A DNA stretch of 64,000 nucleotides from Histomonas meleagridis (GCA_020186115.1 WSYJ01000060.1:682001-746000), one strand, 5' to 3'. Positions 10,601 through 23,210 are shown, counted from the first letter of the stretch. Translations and numbers: made by a program. Notes: generated by a model not told the origin, from the letters alone.

Positions 10601-13600
10601 GAATATGTTCTGATGTTGTTTCTGATTCAGTTGTTATGATTGGAATATGTTCTGATGTTGTTTCTGATTCAGTTGTTATGATTGGAATATGTTCTGATGT
10701 TGTTTCTGATTCAGTTGTTATGATTGGAATATGTTCTGAATCAGTTGTTGATTCAGTTGTTATGATTGGAATATGTTCTGAATCAGTTGTTGATTCAGTT
10801 GTTATGATTGGAATATGTTCTGAATCAGTTGTTGATTCAGTTGTTATGATTGGAATATGTTCTGAATCAGTTGTTCTGATTCAGTTGTTATGATTGGAAT
10901 ATGTTCTGTTGTTTCTGATTCAGTTGTTATGATTGGAATATGTTCTGATGTTGTTTCTGATTCAGTTGTTATGATTGGAATATGTTCTGATGTTGTTTCT
11001 GATTCAGTTGTTATGATTGGAATATGTTCTGATGTTGTTTCTGATTCAGTTGTTATGATTGGAATATGTTCTGATGTTGTTTCTGATTCAGTTGTTATGA
11101 TTGGAATATGTTCTGAATCAGTTGTTGATTCAGTTGTTATGATTGGAATATGTTCTGAATCAGTTGTTGATTCAGTTGTTATGATTGGAATATGTTCTGA
11201 ATCAGTTGTTGATTCAGTTGTTATGATTGGAATATGTTCTGATGTTGTTTCTGATTCAGTTGTTATGATTGGAATATGTTCTGATGTTGTTTCTGATTCA
11301 GTTGTTATGATTGGAATATGTTCTGATTTAGTTTCTGATTCAGTTGTTATGATTGGAATATGTTCTGAATCAGTTGTTGATTCAGTTGTTATGATTGGAA
11401 TATGTTCTGAATCAGTTGTTGATTCAGTTGTTATGATTGGAATATGTTCTGAATCAGTTGTTGATTCAGTTGTTATGATTGGAATATGTTCTGAATCAGT
11501 TGTTGATTCAGTTGTTATGATTAGAATATGTTCTGAATCAGTTGTTGATTCAGTTGTTATGATTGGAATATGTTCTGATGTTGTTTCTGATTCAGTTGTT
11601 ATGATTGGAATATGTTCTGATGTTGTTTCTGATTCAGTTGTTATGATTGGAATATGTTCTGATGTTGTTTCTGATTCAGTTGTTATGATTGGAATATGTT
11701 CTGAATCAGTTGTTGATTCAGTTGTTATGATTGGAATATGTTCTGAATCAGTTGTTGATTCAGTTGTTATGATTGGAATATGTTCTGAATCAGTTGTTGA
11801 TTCAGTTGTTATGATTGGAATATGTTCTGAATCAGTTGTTGATTCAGTTGTTATGATTGGAATATGTTCTGATGTTGTTTCTGATTCAGTTGTTATGATT
11901 GGAATATGTTCTGAATCAGTTGTTGATTCAGTTGTTACGATTGGAATATGTTCTGATGTTGTTTCTGATTCAGTTGTTATGATTGGAATATGTTCTGATG
12001 TTGTTGTTGATTCAGTTGTTATGATTGGAATATGTTCTGAATCAGTTGTTGATTCAGTTGTTATGATTGGAATATGTTCTGAATCAGTTGTTGATTCAGT
12101 TGTTATGATTGGAATATGTTCTGATGTTGTTTCTGATTCAGTTGTTATGATTGGAATATGTTCTGATGTTGTTTCTGATTTCAGTTGTTATGATTGGAAT
12201 ATGTTCTGAATCAGTTGTTGATTCAGTTGTTATGATTGGAATATGTTCTGAATCAGTTGTTGATTCAGTTGTTATGATTGGAATATGTTCTGAATCAGTT
12301 GTTGATTCAGTTGTTATGATTGGAATATGTTCTGATGTTGTTTCTGATTCAGTTGTTATGATTGGAATATGTTCTGATGTTGTTTCTGATTCAGTTGTTA
12401 TGATTGGAATATGTTCTGATGTTGTTTCTGATTCAGTTGTTATGATTGGAATATGTTCTGAATCAGTTGTTGATTCAGTTGTTATGATTGGAATATGTTC
12501 TGAATCAGTTGTTGATTCAGTTGTTATGATTGGAATATGTTCTGAATCAGTTGTTGATTCAGTTGTTATGATTGGAATATGTTCTGATGTTGTTTCTGAT
12601 TCAGTTGTTATGATTGGAATATGTTCTGATGTTGTTTCTGATTCAGTTGTTATGATTGGAATATGTTCTGATGTTGTTTCTGATTCAGTTGTTATGATTG
12701 GAATATGTTCTGATGTTGTTTCTGATTCAGTTGTTATGATTGGAATATGTTCTGATGTTGTTTCTGATTCAGTTGTTATGATTGGAATATGTTCTGATGT
12801 TGTTTCTGATTCAGTTGTTATGATTGGAATATGTTCTGAATCAGTTGTTGATTCAGTTGTTATGATTGGAATATGTTCTGAATCAGTTGTTGATTCAGTT
12901 GTTATGATTGGAATATGTTCTGAATCAGTTGTTGATTCAGTTGTTATGATTGGAATATGTTCTGATGTTGTTTCTGATTCAGTTGTTATGATTGGAATAT
13001 GTTCTGATGTTGTTTCTGATTCAGTTGTTATGATTGGAATATGTTCTGATGTTGTTTCTGATTCAGTTGTTATGATTGGAATATGTTCTGAATCAGTTGT
13101 TGATTCAGTTGTTATGATTGGAATATGTTCTGAATCAGTTGTTGATTCAGTTGTTATGATTGGAATATGTTCTGAATCAGTTGTTGATTCAGTTGTTATG
13201 ATTGGAATATGTTCTGAATCAGTTGTTGATTCAGTTGTTATGATTGGAATATGTTCTGAATCAGTTGTTGATTCAGTTGTTATGATTGGAATATGTTCTG
13301 ATGTTGTTTCTGATTCAGTTGTTATGATTGGAATATGTTCTGATGTTGTTTCTGATTCAGTTGTTATGATTGGAATATGTTCTGATGTTGTTTCTGATTC
13401 AGTTGTTATGATTGGAATATGTTCTGAATCAGTTGTTGATTCAGTTGTTATGATTGGAATATGTTCTGAATCAGTTGTTGATTCAGTTGTTATGATTGAA
13501 TATGTTCTGAATCAGTTGTTGATTCAGTTGTTATGATTGGAATATGTTCTGAATCAGTTGTTGATTCAGTTGTTATGATTGGAATATGTTCTGATGTTGT

Positions 13601-16600
13601 TTCTGATTCAGTTGTTATGATTGGAATATGTTCTGAATCAGTTGTTGATTCAGTTGTTATGATTGGAATATGTTCTGATGTTGTTTCTGATTCAGTTGTT
13701 ATGATTGGAATATGTTCTGAATCAGTTGTTGATTCAGTTGTTATGATTGGAATATGTTCTGTTGTTTCTGATTCAGTTGTTATGATTGGAATATGTTCTG
13801 AATCAGTTGTTGATTCAGTTGTTATGATTGGAATATGTTCTGATGTTGTTTCTGATTCAGTTGTTATGATTGGAATATGTTCTGATGTTGTTTCTGATTT
13901 AGTTGTTATGATTGGAATATGTTCTGAATCAGTTGTTGATTCAGTTGTTATGATTGGAATATGTTCTGAATCAGTTGTTGATTCAGTTGTTATGATTGGA
14001 ATATGTTCTGAATCAGTTGTTGATTCAGTTGTTATGATTGGAATATGTTCTGATGTTGTTTCTGATTCAGTTGTTATGATTGGAATATGTTCTGATGTTG
14101 TTTCTGATTCAGTTGTTATGATTGGAATATGTTCTGATGTTGTTTCTGATTCAGTTGTTATGATTGGAATATGTTCTGAATCAGTTGTTGATTCAGTTGT
14201 TATGATTGGAATATGTTCTGAATCAGTTGTTGATTCAGTTGTTATGATTGGAATATGTTCTGAATCAGTTGTTGATTCAGTTGTTATGATTGGAATATGT
14301 TCTGATGTTGTTTCTGATTCAGTTGTTATGATTGGAATATGTTCTGATGTTGTTTCTGATTCAGTTGTTATGATTGGAATATGTTCTGATGTTGTTTCTG
14401 ATTCAGTTGTTATGATTGGAATATGTTCTGATGTTTCTGATTCAGTTGTTATGATTGGAATATGTTCTGATGTTGTTTCTGATTCAGTTGTTATGATTGG
14501 AATATGTTCTGATGTTTGTTTCTGATTCAGTTGTTATGATTGGAATATGTTCTGAATCAGTTGTTGATTCAGTTGTTATGATTGGAATATGTTCTGAATC
14601 AGTTGTTGATTCAGTTGTTATGATTGGAATATGTTCTGAATCAGTTGTTGATTCAGTTGTTATGATTGGAATATGTTCTGATGTTGTTTCTGATTCAGTT
14701 GTTATGATTGGAATATGTTCTGATGTTGTTTCTGATTCAGTTGTTATGATTGGAATATGTTCTGATGTTGTTTCTGATTCAGTTGTTATGATTGGAATAT
14801 GTTCTGAATCAGTTGTTGATTCAGTTGTTATGATTGGAATATGTTCTGAATCAGTTGTTGATTCAGTTGTTATGATTAGAATATGTTCTGAATCAGTTGT
14901 TGATTCAGTTGTTATGATTGGAATATGTTCTGAATCAGTTGTTGATTCAGTTGTTATGATTGGAATATGTTCTGAATCAGTTGTTGATTCAGTTGTTATG
15001 ATTGGAATATGTTCTGATGTTGTTTCTGATTCAGTTGTTATGATTGGAATATGTTCTGATGTTGTTTCTGATTCAGTTGTTATGATTGGAATATGTTCTG
15101 ATGTTGTTTCTGATTCAGTTGTTATGATTGGAATATGTTCTGATGTTTCTGATTCAGTTGTTATGATTGGAATATGTTCTGATGTTGTTTCTGATTCAGT
15201 TGTTATGATTGGAATATGTTCTGATATTGTTTCTGATTAAGTTGTTATGATTTGAATATGTTCTGAATCAGTTGTTGATTCAGTTGTTATGATTGGAATA
15301 TGTTCTGAATCAGTTGTTGATTCAGTTGTTATGATTGGAATATGTTCTGAATCAGTTGTTGATTCAGTTGTTATGATTGGAATATGTTCTGATGTTGTTT
15401 CTGATTCAGTTGTTATGATTGGAATATGTTCTGATGTTGTTTCTGGTTCGGTTGTTCTGATTGGAATATGTTCTGATGTTGTTTCTGATTCAGTTGTTAT
15501 GATTTGAATATGTTCTGAATCAGTTGTTGATTCAGTTGTTATGATTGGAATATGTTCTGAATCAGTTGTTGATTCAGTTGTTATGATTGGAATATGTTCT
15601 GAATCAGTTGTTGATTCAGTTGTTATGATTGGAATATGTTCTGAATCAGTTGTTGATTCAGTTGTTATGATTGGAATATGTTCTGAAATCAGTTGTTGAT
15701 TCAGTTGTTATGATTGGAATATGTTCTGATGTTGTTTCTGATTCAGTTGTTATGATTGGAATATGTTCTGATGTTGTTTCTGATTCAGTTGTTATGATTG
15801 GAATATGTTCTGATGTTGTTTCTGATTCAGTTGTTATGATTGGAATATGTTCTGATGTTTCTGATTCAGTTGTTATGATTGGAATATGTTCTGATGTTGT
15901 TTCTGATTCAGTTGTTATGATTGGAATATGTTCTGATGTTGTTTCTGATTCAGTTGTTATGATTGGAATATGTTCTGAATCAGTTGTTGATTCAGTTGTT
16001 ATGATTGGAATATGTTCTGATGTTGTTTCTGATTCAGTTGTTATGATTGGAATATGTTCTGATGTTGTTTCTGATTCAGTTGTTATGATTGGAATATGTT
16101 CTGAATCAGTTGTTGATTCAGTTGTTATGATTGGAATATGTTCTGAATCAGTTGTTGATTCAGTTGTTATGATTGGAATATGTTCTGATGTTGTTTCTGA
16201 TTCAGTTGTTATGATTGGAATATGTTCTGATGTTGTTTCTGATTCAGTTGTTATGATTGGAATATGTTCTGAATCAGTTGTTGATTCAGTTGTTATGATT
16301 GGAATATGTTCTGAATCAGTTGTTGATTCAGTTGTTATGATTGGAATATGTTCTGATGTTGTTTCTGATTCAGTTGTTATGATTGGAATATGTTCTGAAT
16401 CAGTTGTTGATTCAGTTGTTATGATTGGAATATGTTCTGAATCAGTTGTTGATTCAGTTGTTATGATTGGAATATGTTCTGAATCAGTTGTTGATTCAGT
16501 TGTTATGATTGGAATATGTTCTGAATCAGTTGTTGATTCAGTTGTTATGATTGGAATATGTTCTGAATCAGTTGTTGATTCAGTTGTTATGATTGGAATA

Positions 16601-18369
16601 TGTTCTGATGTTGTTTCTGATTCAGTTGTTATGATTGGAATATGTTCTGAATCAGTTGTTGATTCAGTTGTTATGATTGGAATATGTTCTGATGTTTCTG
16701 ATTCAGTAGAAATTAATTGACATTCTTCATTAATAATTATTCCCTTAATTACATTTAACGGTCCAAATGAATCATCCTTATAAAACTCTTTTGTCATCAC
16801 AGTATTTACTTTTACATTTCTAAACGCATCAGTTCCGATTGATGGCATTGATTTACCATTAAACCAAATACATTTTAGGGAAACACAATTCATAAATACA
16901 TAATTTCCTATTGTAATAACATTACTACCAATAATTACTGACTGCAATTTAGTACATTGATAAAACGCCATATTCATAATTGTACTTACATTATCTCCAA
17001 TTACAACTGATTCTAATTTGGAACAATATCTAAAAGCAGAATCACCAATAGTTACAATTGAATTCGGAATAGTAAATTCTGTTACAACTCCAGTTGGACA
17101 ACCAATAACTTTTGTAATATCTTTGTTATAAAGAATGCCATCATTTTCATAATTTGAATAATATTTGTTTTCTTTCATAACTTGTATCGATTCTTTAATG
17201 CCCAAAAATGCATAATCGCCAATTGTTGTAACTGTTTTTGGTATTATTATATTCTTTATTGAACACCCATGGAAAGCATATCTTCCGATTGTAACAACAT
17301 TATCTCCAAGTGTAACAGACTCCAATTTAGAACAATAATAAAATGCATATTCACCAATTGTAATAACATTATTTGTAATAATTACTGATTCGATTGTAGT
17401 GCATCGATAGAACGCCATGTTCTCAATGGTTTCAACTGAGTTGGGGGTAACAATTTCTTTTGCATATTCTGTTGGACAACAAATAACTTTCGTAATATCT
17501 TTGTTATAAAGAATGCCATCATTTTCATAATTTGAATAATATTTGTTTTCTTTCATAACTTGTATCGATTCTTTAATGCCCAAAAATGCATAATCGCCAA
17601 TTGTTGTAACTGTTTTTGGTATTATTATATTCTTTATTGAACACCCAGAAAATGCATATTTTCCGATTGTAACAACATTATCTCCAAGTGTAACTGTTTC
17701 TAAATTAGAAGATTTATAAAATGCATGATCACCAATTGTTTTAAGTTTTGATCCATTAATGTTTGCTGATTGCAATTTAATACAATACGAAAATGAATTT
17801 CTACCAATTGTGCTGATGTTGTTACCAAATATAACTGATTTTAAATTTATACAGTGATAAAATGCAATTTCTCCGATGGTGACTAACGAAGGGCCGAGGT
17901 CAACTGTCGTTAGATTTGTCCAATCTTTGAAAGAGTTCTTTGGGATTTCCATTATTCCATTACCAATCAATATGTGTAAAGTAACATCTTTATAAACATC
18001 ATTTGCGAAATCATTTGGTGACGTTATAGTAAGTGTTCCAGTCGTTACATCAAATGCTTCAAATGAGTTTGTGAAAAGCATTATAAAAACAAAAGGAACA
18101 AATGTTTTCAAACTAAAGTTTGAATTAGAATTATGATTTCCTTTAGCCAATAATGCGATTACAATGGAAAACATAACCATACAAAGAACAATCTTTGAAT
18201 AACTTGCAAATATATTGGTAAATTGAAAATTGCAAAATCGATCAAAGTAAGAGTTCATTATGATTGATTTATATGTTGGCTTGCATTGCCCTTGTATCTG
18301 CATGCTTTGTGTCAATGGAGAAAAAAGGGCAATCACCAAAAAATTGGTTACCATAAAAAATAGTGGCAT
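4675..18369 (-). CDS. Giant BspA-like LRR surface protein with 14-residue repeat stalk and membrane anchor (frame broken in assembly)
   Basis: The start ATG is at 18369 (MPLFFM...). The N-terminus has two hydrophobic stretches, the second (near 18081) ending MLFTNSFEA like a signal peptide, so translation could begin later. BspA/LRR_5 repeats follow, with the pattern TIGEYAFYYCSKLESVTLG, to about 16730. Next are roughly 260 copies of a 13-14 residue unit with core SEHIPIITT (5590-16713), then 12-residue SNTFTLSNRFTP repeats. The protein ends with a transmembrane helix (IIGIVCSVIAIVL, then Ile-rich), and a short acidic tail ending NTSNFDL. Trichomonad BspA-like proteins are cell-surface adhesin candidates, and the Thr-rich stalk is probably O-glycosylated. 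At least a dozen single-base frame changes occur inside the repeat; as assembled, translation from the ATG stops at 15658. Net length is still 3n (4565 codons), so the true product may be one very large protein. Confidence 0.7.
5110..5570 (-). repeat. 36-bp tandem repeat encoding SNTFTLSNRFTP
   Basis: On the plus strand a 36-bp unit with GATGGTGTAAATCGATTAG recurs about ten times with almost no change in the centre and more change at both edges. On the minus strand it codes the Thr/Ser/Asn-rich 12-mer next to the membrane anchor of the giant surface protein. The nearly identical central copies suggest recent unequal exchange. Confidence 0.85.
5580..16713 (-). repeat. About 11.1-kb minisatellite of 42-bp (and 39-bp) units inside the giant surface gene
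   Basis: Units encode SEHIPIITT followed by either ESTTD (unit type A), ESETT (type B) or the shorter ESET (type C). Types A and B come in blocks of about three each across 11-15 kb, a higher-order repeat. The edge near the membrane anchor (5.6-7.9 kb) is richer in short and degenerate units. Several one-base insertions recur in identical context. Confidence 0.9.
17115..17646 (-). repeat. In-frame internal duplication (378-bp offset) in the LRR domain
   Basis: About 150 bp at 17115-17268 are nearly identical to 17493-17646, encoding the same KENKYYSNYENDGILYNKD segment twice, 126 codons apart. The offset keeps the frame, so this is a recent duplication of a leucine-rich-repeat block. Confidence 0.8.
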
Positions 18370-20210
18370 TTTTTTCAATAGAAACGTGTTAGGAAGTATA
18401 AAGTTCCCAATAATTGAGTTGACCGCCCAAACATGAACTCAATTATTGGTGGTTATTTTCTGAGACATGATTATTTGGCTAAGAGACCTTGAAAAAAATG
18501 ACCATTGTTATTAATAATGAATAATTTTTTTTCGTATCGTCATAACTTTTTGTATGTGTATATATTGAATTTTGTTCAACATTGCATTTCTGAGGATTTG
18601 AAATCAAATTTTCTGAGGCTTCCAGAAATGTTTGTGAAGGTAAGTTTGCCACAAATGGTCTATGACTTTTCGAAAAAATGCCTAAAACAATAAAGGCGTA
18701 CTAGTTAGAGCGGACAACTTAAAAAATACACATTTACTCAACACCCACTTATCATAAGTTCTTCGTTAAGTATCACATATATTATTCATAATATATTATT
18801 AAAAATTTGATAGACTTATAATATAAGGTTTGCGTTTTTTGCAATAGAATGGAGTAAAAGATTCTATATATTAAGATCATTTTTATATGTGTGTCTTGTT
18901 ATAAAATAACTCAATATTATTTATTCAGTTCTGAGCTAAAATGTAAATTTGCCTTATATGCACAATAAAACAATAAAATTCCAACAATACGGTGTTTTGA
19001 AGGCATTTTTGCTTTGATGTATAATATCAAAACAATTTTTACAAATATTATTAGCAATAATATCTCTCATTATGAGAGCCTCATAATCATATTTCCAGAC
19101 TTTACATCATCAAAAGTGATTTCTTTCTAGAAAGGAAATTGAAGAGTAATCAGACACTTTGATTTCATCAAATGCAGTTACATAAAAATAACGTTTAACT
19201 CGAAATAAATCAATTTCAGAATGAGAAATATTTTATTTCAAAGATGCTTGAAGATTTTTATGAGCGAGCATATTATTCATGAAGTTTCATTCACCAACCA
19301 GCATAATTAATAAAACTTGATTCTACAAATCTTTCTCAATTTTATCACATAGAAGATAATTATAACCTTCTTATTTTGACGTGTGGGTTAATTTTATTTT
19401 GGTCATATTGATTGCAAAACATTACTTATTCCTAAGCAAGCCTTAGCAAACAAAGGATCTTTTCCTTTGAGAAAAACAGATAATGATGTTGTTAAGAAGT
19501 AACTTTTATAATGATAAATATCATTAAACACTTTAAGTTCTTGCTTGCTTGTGTTTAACTTTATTTCTATTGAAGAATGGTTATCGATATTTTCGGTTTC
19601 GTTGTCTTTCTTCCAAGAATTATTTTGGAATACATTCATTCTAAGATTCACGTATAAACGCTGTTTTTTATAAAGTTAGCATTTTTATTTAATGCTAATA
19701 TTTGGTGAATTTTTTAACAAGGTTCATATTAAATTACCATTATTGTTACAAAATTATATGAAAATGGAAAATATGATGGTCTGCAGACAATTTCATTGTT
19801 TATTGAACGAAATGATAAATTATAATTTCATTTTCCAAATTAATTTATATTCATTCATATAAATGGTATTTTCATGATAATGATTGATTTTTTTCATACA
19901 TCGTGTGAAAATACTATTTTGCAAATAGTATACAATTTTTAATAATGCGTTGGGTTTTCTGATCAGTAAGTTCCGGAGAAGATTTTTTTGGCAACTAATT
20001 AAATATGTCATATACCAAAATTAAAAGAAATCGATTTGAGTTTACTAATTAAAAGTATCTTTTCCATATGTTGACTCAATTTCGATCAAAATTACACATT
20101 ATCGACCATGAAACATCATAATAATTATCACAAACTTTTGAATTTATTGATAATATAAATTCTAATTAATAATCATTAAAAACAAAAGGAACGAAGTCAT
20201 TTATTGTCTT
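18370..20210. other. Long intergenic region
   Basis: About 1.8 kb of AT-rich sequence between the giant surface gene and threonine dehydratase. Only short frames occur (a 58-codon plus-strand frame from the ATG at 18517 and a 79-codon minus-strand frame at 19403-19639). No RNA gene or repeat is recognised. Confidence 0.4.
19403..19639 (-). CDS. Small hypothetical protein, 78 residues
   Basis: An ATG-started frame encodes a polar protein beginning MNVFQNNSWKKDNETEN and ending FAKACLGISNVLQSI. No family is recognised. It stands alone in a long intergenic region, with no Myb-type motif before the ATG, so it may be chance. Codon use is not clearly different from the surrounding non-coding DNA. 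Confidence 0.2.
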   Translation of the reverse strand: MNVFQNNSWKKDNETENIDNHSSIEIKLNTSKQELKVFNDIYHYKSYFLTTSLSVFLKGKDPLFAKACLGISNVLQSI

Positions 20211-21461
20211 TTACTCATCGACTGGAGCTGAGCTTAATTCGGATATAATCCAACCTCTCGAAGCGCATTCATTCTTTACGTTTTCGAATGCTGCGTTATT
20301 TGGTACATCAATAGTCATACTATAATGTTCCTTATTAGCATACACATCCACGTGTGGTAATGAAAGTGTTGACAATACACTTATATGGTTATTCACTAAA
20401 ATTTCGCAAAAATTGGAATAATTTGCTGTACCATATGGCAATACTAATTGTATCATTCGACGTGTTTTCCTTAAGAATAAGGCTCTGTCAATACACCGTG
20501 AAAGCATATTAAGTTCGATATTACCACCACTTAAAACACAGCAAACATTTTCGCTTTCTTCAAAGAAAAACTTTTTGGTGTAAACGGCCGCAAGTGATGT
20601 TGCGCCAGCGCCTTCGCAAACAAGCTTACAACGCTCTGCTAAAAGAGCAACAGCAAGTGCTACATCATCCTCAGATACTACAACTACATCGTCAACATAA
20701 TGATATATAATATCAAGATTAAGATTTCCTGGACTTTTCACAGCAATACCATCGGCAAGTGGGGTCTTGGTTTCTTTGGCGATTTTGTTGGCAAATCGTT
20801 TCTTTTCTTTGTTGTAGAGCTCATAAGTGATTGGGCACGATGCCATTTGTACTCCAACAACACGAACTTTGGGATTAAGTTTCTTAATGGTATAAGCAAT
20901 ACCACTAATAAGGCCGCCACCTCCGATTGGAACAACAACGGTGTCAAGCTCTGGGCATTGTTCATGGATTTCAGCAGCAATAGTTCCTGTTCCAGCAATA
21001 ATGTATTTGTCGTTGTATGGTGGAACAAATACCCAATCAGGATTTTCCTTAAGTGCCTTCTCCATTTCAGTTTTGGCATCATCAAAGGTTTCACCAATTT
21101 GGATAACTTGACCTCCATAGTGTTTAGTTGCATTGACTTTTGCCATTGGTGCATTCTCGGGCATATAGATGATGGATTTGCACTTGCAAAGGGTGGCAGC
21201 TAATGCAACGCCTTGAGAATGATTACCTGCACTTACAGCAACAACTGTTGTTCCTTCTTGAAGTGTCTTCATCTTGTTGAGTGCACCCCTAAATTTGAAG
21301 GCTTTGCACTTTTGGAGAGATTCGACCTTTAATGAAAGATTGCATCCACATAATTTAGCAAGATTATCTGGTCGCATTAAAGGAGTCAAAACTGCTTCAT
21401 CTTTGATCCTTTCTCTTGCTTCCCTGACATCTTCGAGCGTGATACACGAATGTTCACTCAT
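20211..21461 (-). CDS. Threonine/serine dehydratase (ammonia-lyase), PLP-dependent
   Basis: The 416-residue protein is a fold-type II PLP enzyme that deaminates L-threonine to 2-oxobutanoate (or serine to pyruvate). Visible motifs are LTPLMRPDNLAKLCG, the Schiff-base Lys in KAFKFRGALNKM, SAGNHSQGVALAA for substrate and cofactor binding, the phosphate-cradle PIGGGGLISG, and a C-terminal CVLSGGNIE. Residues from about 340 on (VLPYGTANYSNFCEILV to the end) look like an ACT-type regulatory domain, as in catabolic threonine dehydratases. Trichomonads rely on amino-acid catabolism, so the enzyme fits. It is GC-richer than flanking DNA, suggesting strong expression. The stop TAAAAG overlaps the TAAA signal. 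AAAACGATCA lies shortly before the ATG. Confidence 0.93.
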   Translation of the reverse strand: MSEHSCITLEDVREARERIKDEAVLTPLMRPDNLAKLCGCNLSLKVESLQKCKAFKFRGALNKMKTLQEGTTVVAVSAGNHSQGVALAATLCKCKSIIYMPENAPMAKVNATKHYGGQVIQIGETFDDAKTEMEKALKENPDWVFVPPYNDKYIIAGTGTIAAEIHEQCPELDTVVVPIGGGGLISGIAYTIKKLNPKVRVVGVQMASCPITYELYNKEKKRFANKIAKETKTPLADGIAVKSPGNLNLDIIYHYVDDVVVVSEDDVALAVALLAERCKLVCEGAGATSLAAVYTKKFFFEESENVCCVLSGGNIELNMLSRCIDRALFLRKTRRMIQLVLPYGTANYSNFCEILVNNHISVLSTLSLPHVDVYANKEHYSMTIDVPNNAAFENVKNECASRGWIISELSSAPVDE

Positions 21462-21802
21462 ATTTTGGTGATCGTTTTCGATGTATTTGTCAGTTATTCA
21501 TTGAAAATTTGAAAGAAGAAGCTTTTAAATTTCATTGTTTTGGAGTGTTCACTTCACTTTTTGTTAAACGTTCGCCTCATTGACATTTTCTGATTTAAAC
21601 GTTCTCCAAATTTGATGTATTTTATATAAAAGTTCACTTATAAGTTATTAATAAATAACGTAATAAATATTATTCCATTATTTAAAAAATAAGTATGAGA
21701 AATACTAATACTAAAATTAAAAATCATATAATGATTTATTCTCTAAGGATTATTAATGTAATGACATTTTATACCATTAAAATTATAATGTATATTTTTT
21801 CC

Positions 21803-21810
21803 TATCGTTT
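21803..21810 (+). promoter_or_regulatory. TATCGTTT element before the CDC7-like kinase
   Basis: The same octamer that precedes eIF4E occurs 24 nt before this ATG. It resembles the reverse complement of the T. vaginalis M3/Myb site TAACGATA. Functional role is inferred. Confidence 0.35.
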
Positions 21811-21834
21811 GAAAAAAGCGGGGTTTCAAAAGAA

Positions 21835-22803
21835 ATGGAGATATCCATCTCCGACTTTGAAATTCTCGATTCAGTTGGAGCAGGATCATTTTCTTCGGTT
21901 TCTCATGCAGTGTACAAACCAAGTGGAAAACATGTTGCTTTAAAACGTCTTTTTTGGAATAATTCTCCACAAAGGATTGTCAAGGAAATCAAATGGTTGC
22001 GAAATTTACATCACCCAAACATAACGAAAATTCTTGGAATATTTCGTGATAAAGATCAAGTCACAATTATATTTGATTATTTTGATCATAAACCTTTTAG
22101 AACCTTACTATTCATGTTGAACAATAACTTAATCAAAGGTTACATGCGGAGTTTGTTACATGCACTTGTTTACATTCATAAGTTAAAAATAATTCATCGA
22201 GATGTCAAGCCTGCTAATTTTTTATTTAACCCAGAAAAAAGAACAGGGTGCTTAATTGATTTTGGCCTTTGTGAAGACGATCTTCATATTGAAACTTCAA
22301 GCAAAAACAAAAATTATATTTGTGATACAAATGATCTTGATCTTAAGTTTCCGAAAAGATTTCAAAACAGACCTCGAATGATTGCAAACAGAGCTGGGAC
22401 TCGAGGATTCCGTGCACCTGAAGTTCTTCTTTCTGCATGGAATCAAAGTAGTGCAATTGATATTTGGAGCACTGGTGTTATACTTCTTTCAATCGTTTCA
22501 AGAAGATATCCATTCTTTCGAGCTCCAGATGATTTAACTGCTCTTTGTGAGATAGCCAAAATTTTTGGCACAAAGAAAATTTATGAAACAGCAATTGAAT
22601 GCAGACGAAAAGTAATTTTCCCAAATGAAGCTGAACCTCTGGATCTTAAGGAACTTTGTTTTGCTTTAAATCCTTCCATTGAGGAAATGGAACTTGAAGA
22701 CAGTATATTTGATTTGCTGGAAAAATTGTTAGAACCAATACCCAGCAAAAGAATTACGGCTGAAGATGCGTTACAACATCCTTTTTTACAAGAAAATTTA
22801 TAA
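21835..22803 (+). CDS. CDC7-like serine/threonine protein kinase (replication-initiation DDK)
   Basis: The 322-residue protein is a complete kinase domain: Gly loop VGAGSFSSV (residues 15-23), VALKR Lys, HRDVKPANF catalytic loop, DFGLCED magnesium loop, and APE-equivalent APEVL. The activation segment carries the RAGTRGFRAPEVLL signature characteristic of CDC7 and is preceded by a Lys/Asn-rich insertion, also typical of CDC7. The end is IPSKRITAEDALQHPFL, a standard subdomain XI. CDC7 with a Dbf4-like partner phosphorylates MCM to fire origins. The protein is short, with smaller kinase inserts than in animals and yeast. An upstream in-frame extension is not needed because TATCGTTT sits just before this ATG. 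The stop TAAATA overlaps a TAAA signal. Confidence 0.85.
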   Translation: MEISISDFEILDSVGAGSFSSVSHAVYKPSGKHVALKRLFWNNSPQRIVKEIKWLRNLHHPNITKILGIFRDKDQVTIIFDYFDHKPFRTLLFMLNNNLIKGYMRSLLHALVYIHKLKIIHRDVKPANFLFNPEKRTGCLIDFGLCEDDLHIETSSKNKNYICDTNDLDLKFPKRFQNRPRMIANRAGTRGFRAPEVLLSAWNQSSAIDIWSTGVILLSIVSRRYPFFRAPDDLTALCEIAKIFGTKKIYETAIECRRKVIFPNEAEPLDLKELCFALNPSIEEMELEDSIFDLLEKLLEPIPSKRITAEDALQHPFLQENL

Positions 22804-23210
22804 ATATATATGTTTAAATTATAATCTAATTTTTCTTACTGTTTCTATGTGTTACTGATCAGTAATTTTCACTATACTTTTTACATGATTCTAAAAATTT
22901 CATGGTTATAATTTTTTGTTGAAAACATTTGTTGATTATTTTTGAGTAAACATATTTAACATCGTTTTATGATGGAAGTCTTTTATTTTAACATGTTTTT
23001 TTTTTTTTTTTAATTCTTACTTTCTTCTATTCAGGCAAAATTAATATAATTTTATTTTGTGTTCTAATAAAATTAGGAGAAGTAAATCATTTGGTTTATG
23101 ATATGAATATAACATTCTTCTAATTATTTATATCTAAACTTATGAAAATATTTTTATTATATGTTATTTAGACGAACAAACATATCAAAATTTCTCTAAA
23201 AAAACATTTT
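22804..23210. other. Intergenic, T-rich
   Basis: About 400 bp of 3' flanks of two convergent genes, with a run of about 18 T near 22994-23011. No gene seen. Confidence 0.4.

Noticed and set aside
5090-16720. Many long plus-strand frames reading DSVVMIGICS repeats
   Set aside because: They are the reverse-strand shadow of the Thr-rich repeat of the giant minus-strand gene. Only the minus frame joins LRR, repeats and membrane anchor sensibly.
18517-18693. 58-codon plus-strand frame
   Set aside because: No family resemblance and no promoter motif; likely chance.
20700-21203. Long plus-strand frame opposite threonine dehydratase
   Set aside because: Antisense shadow of a well-conserved enzyme gene.
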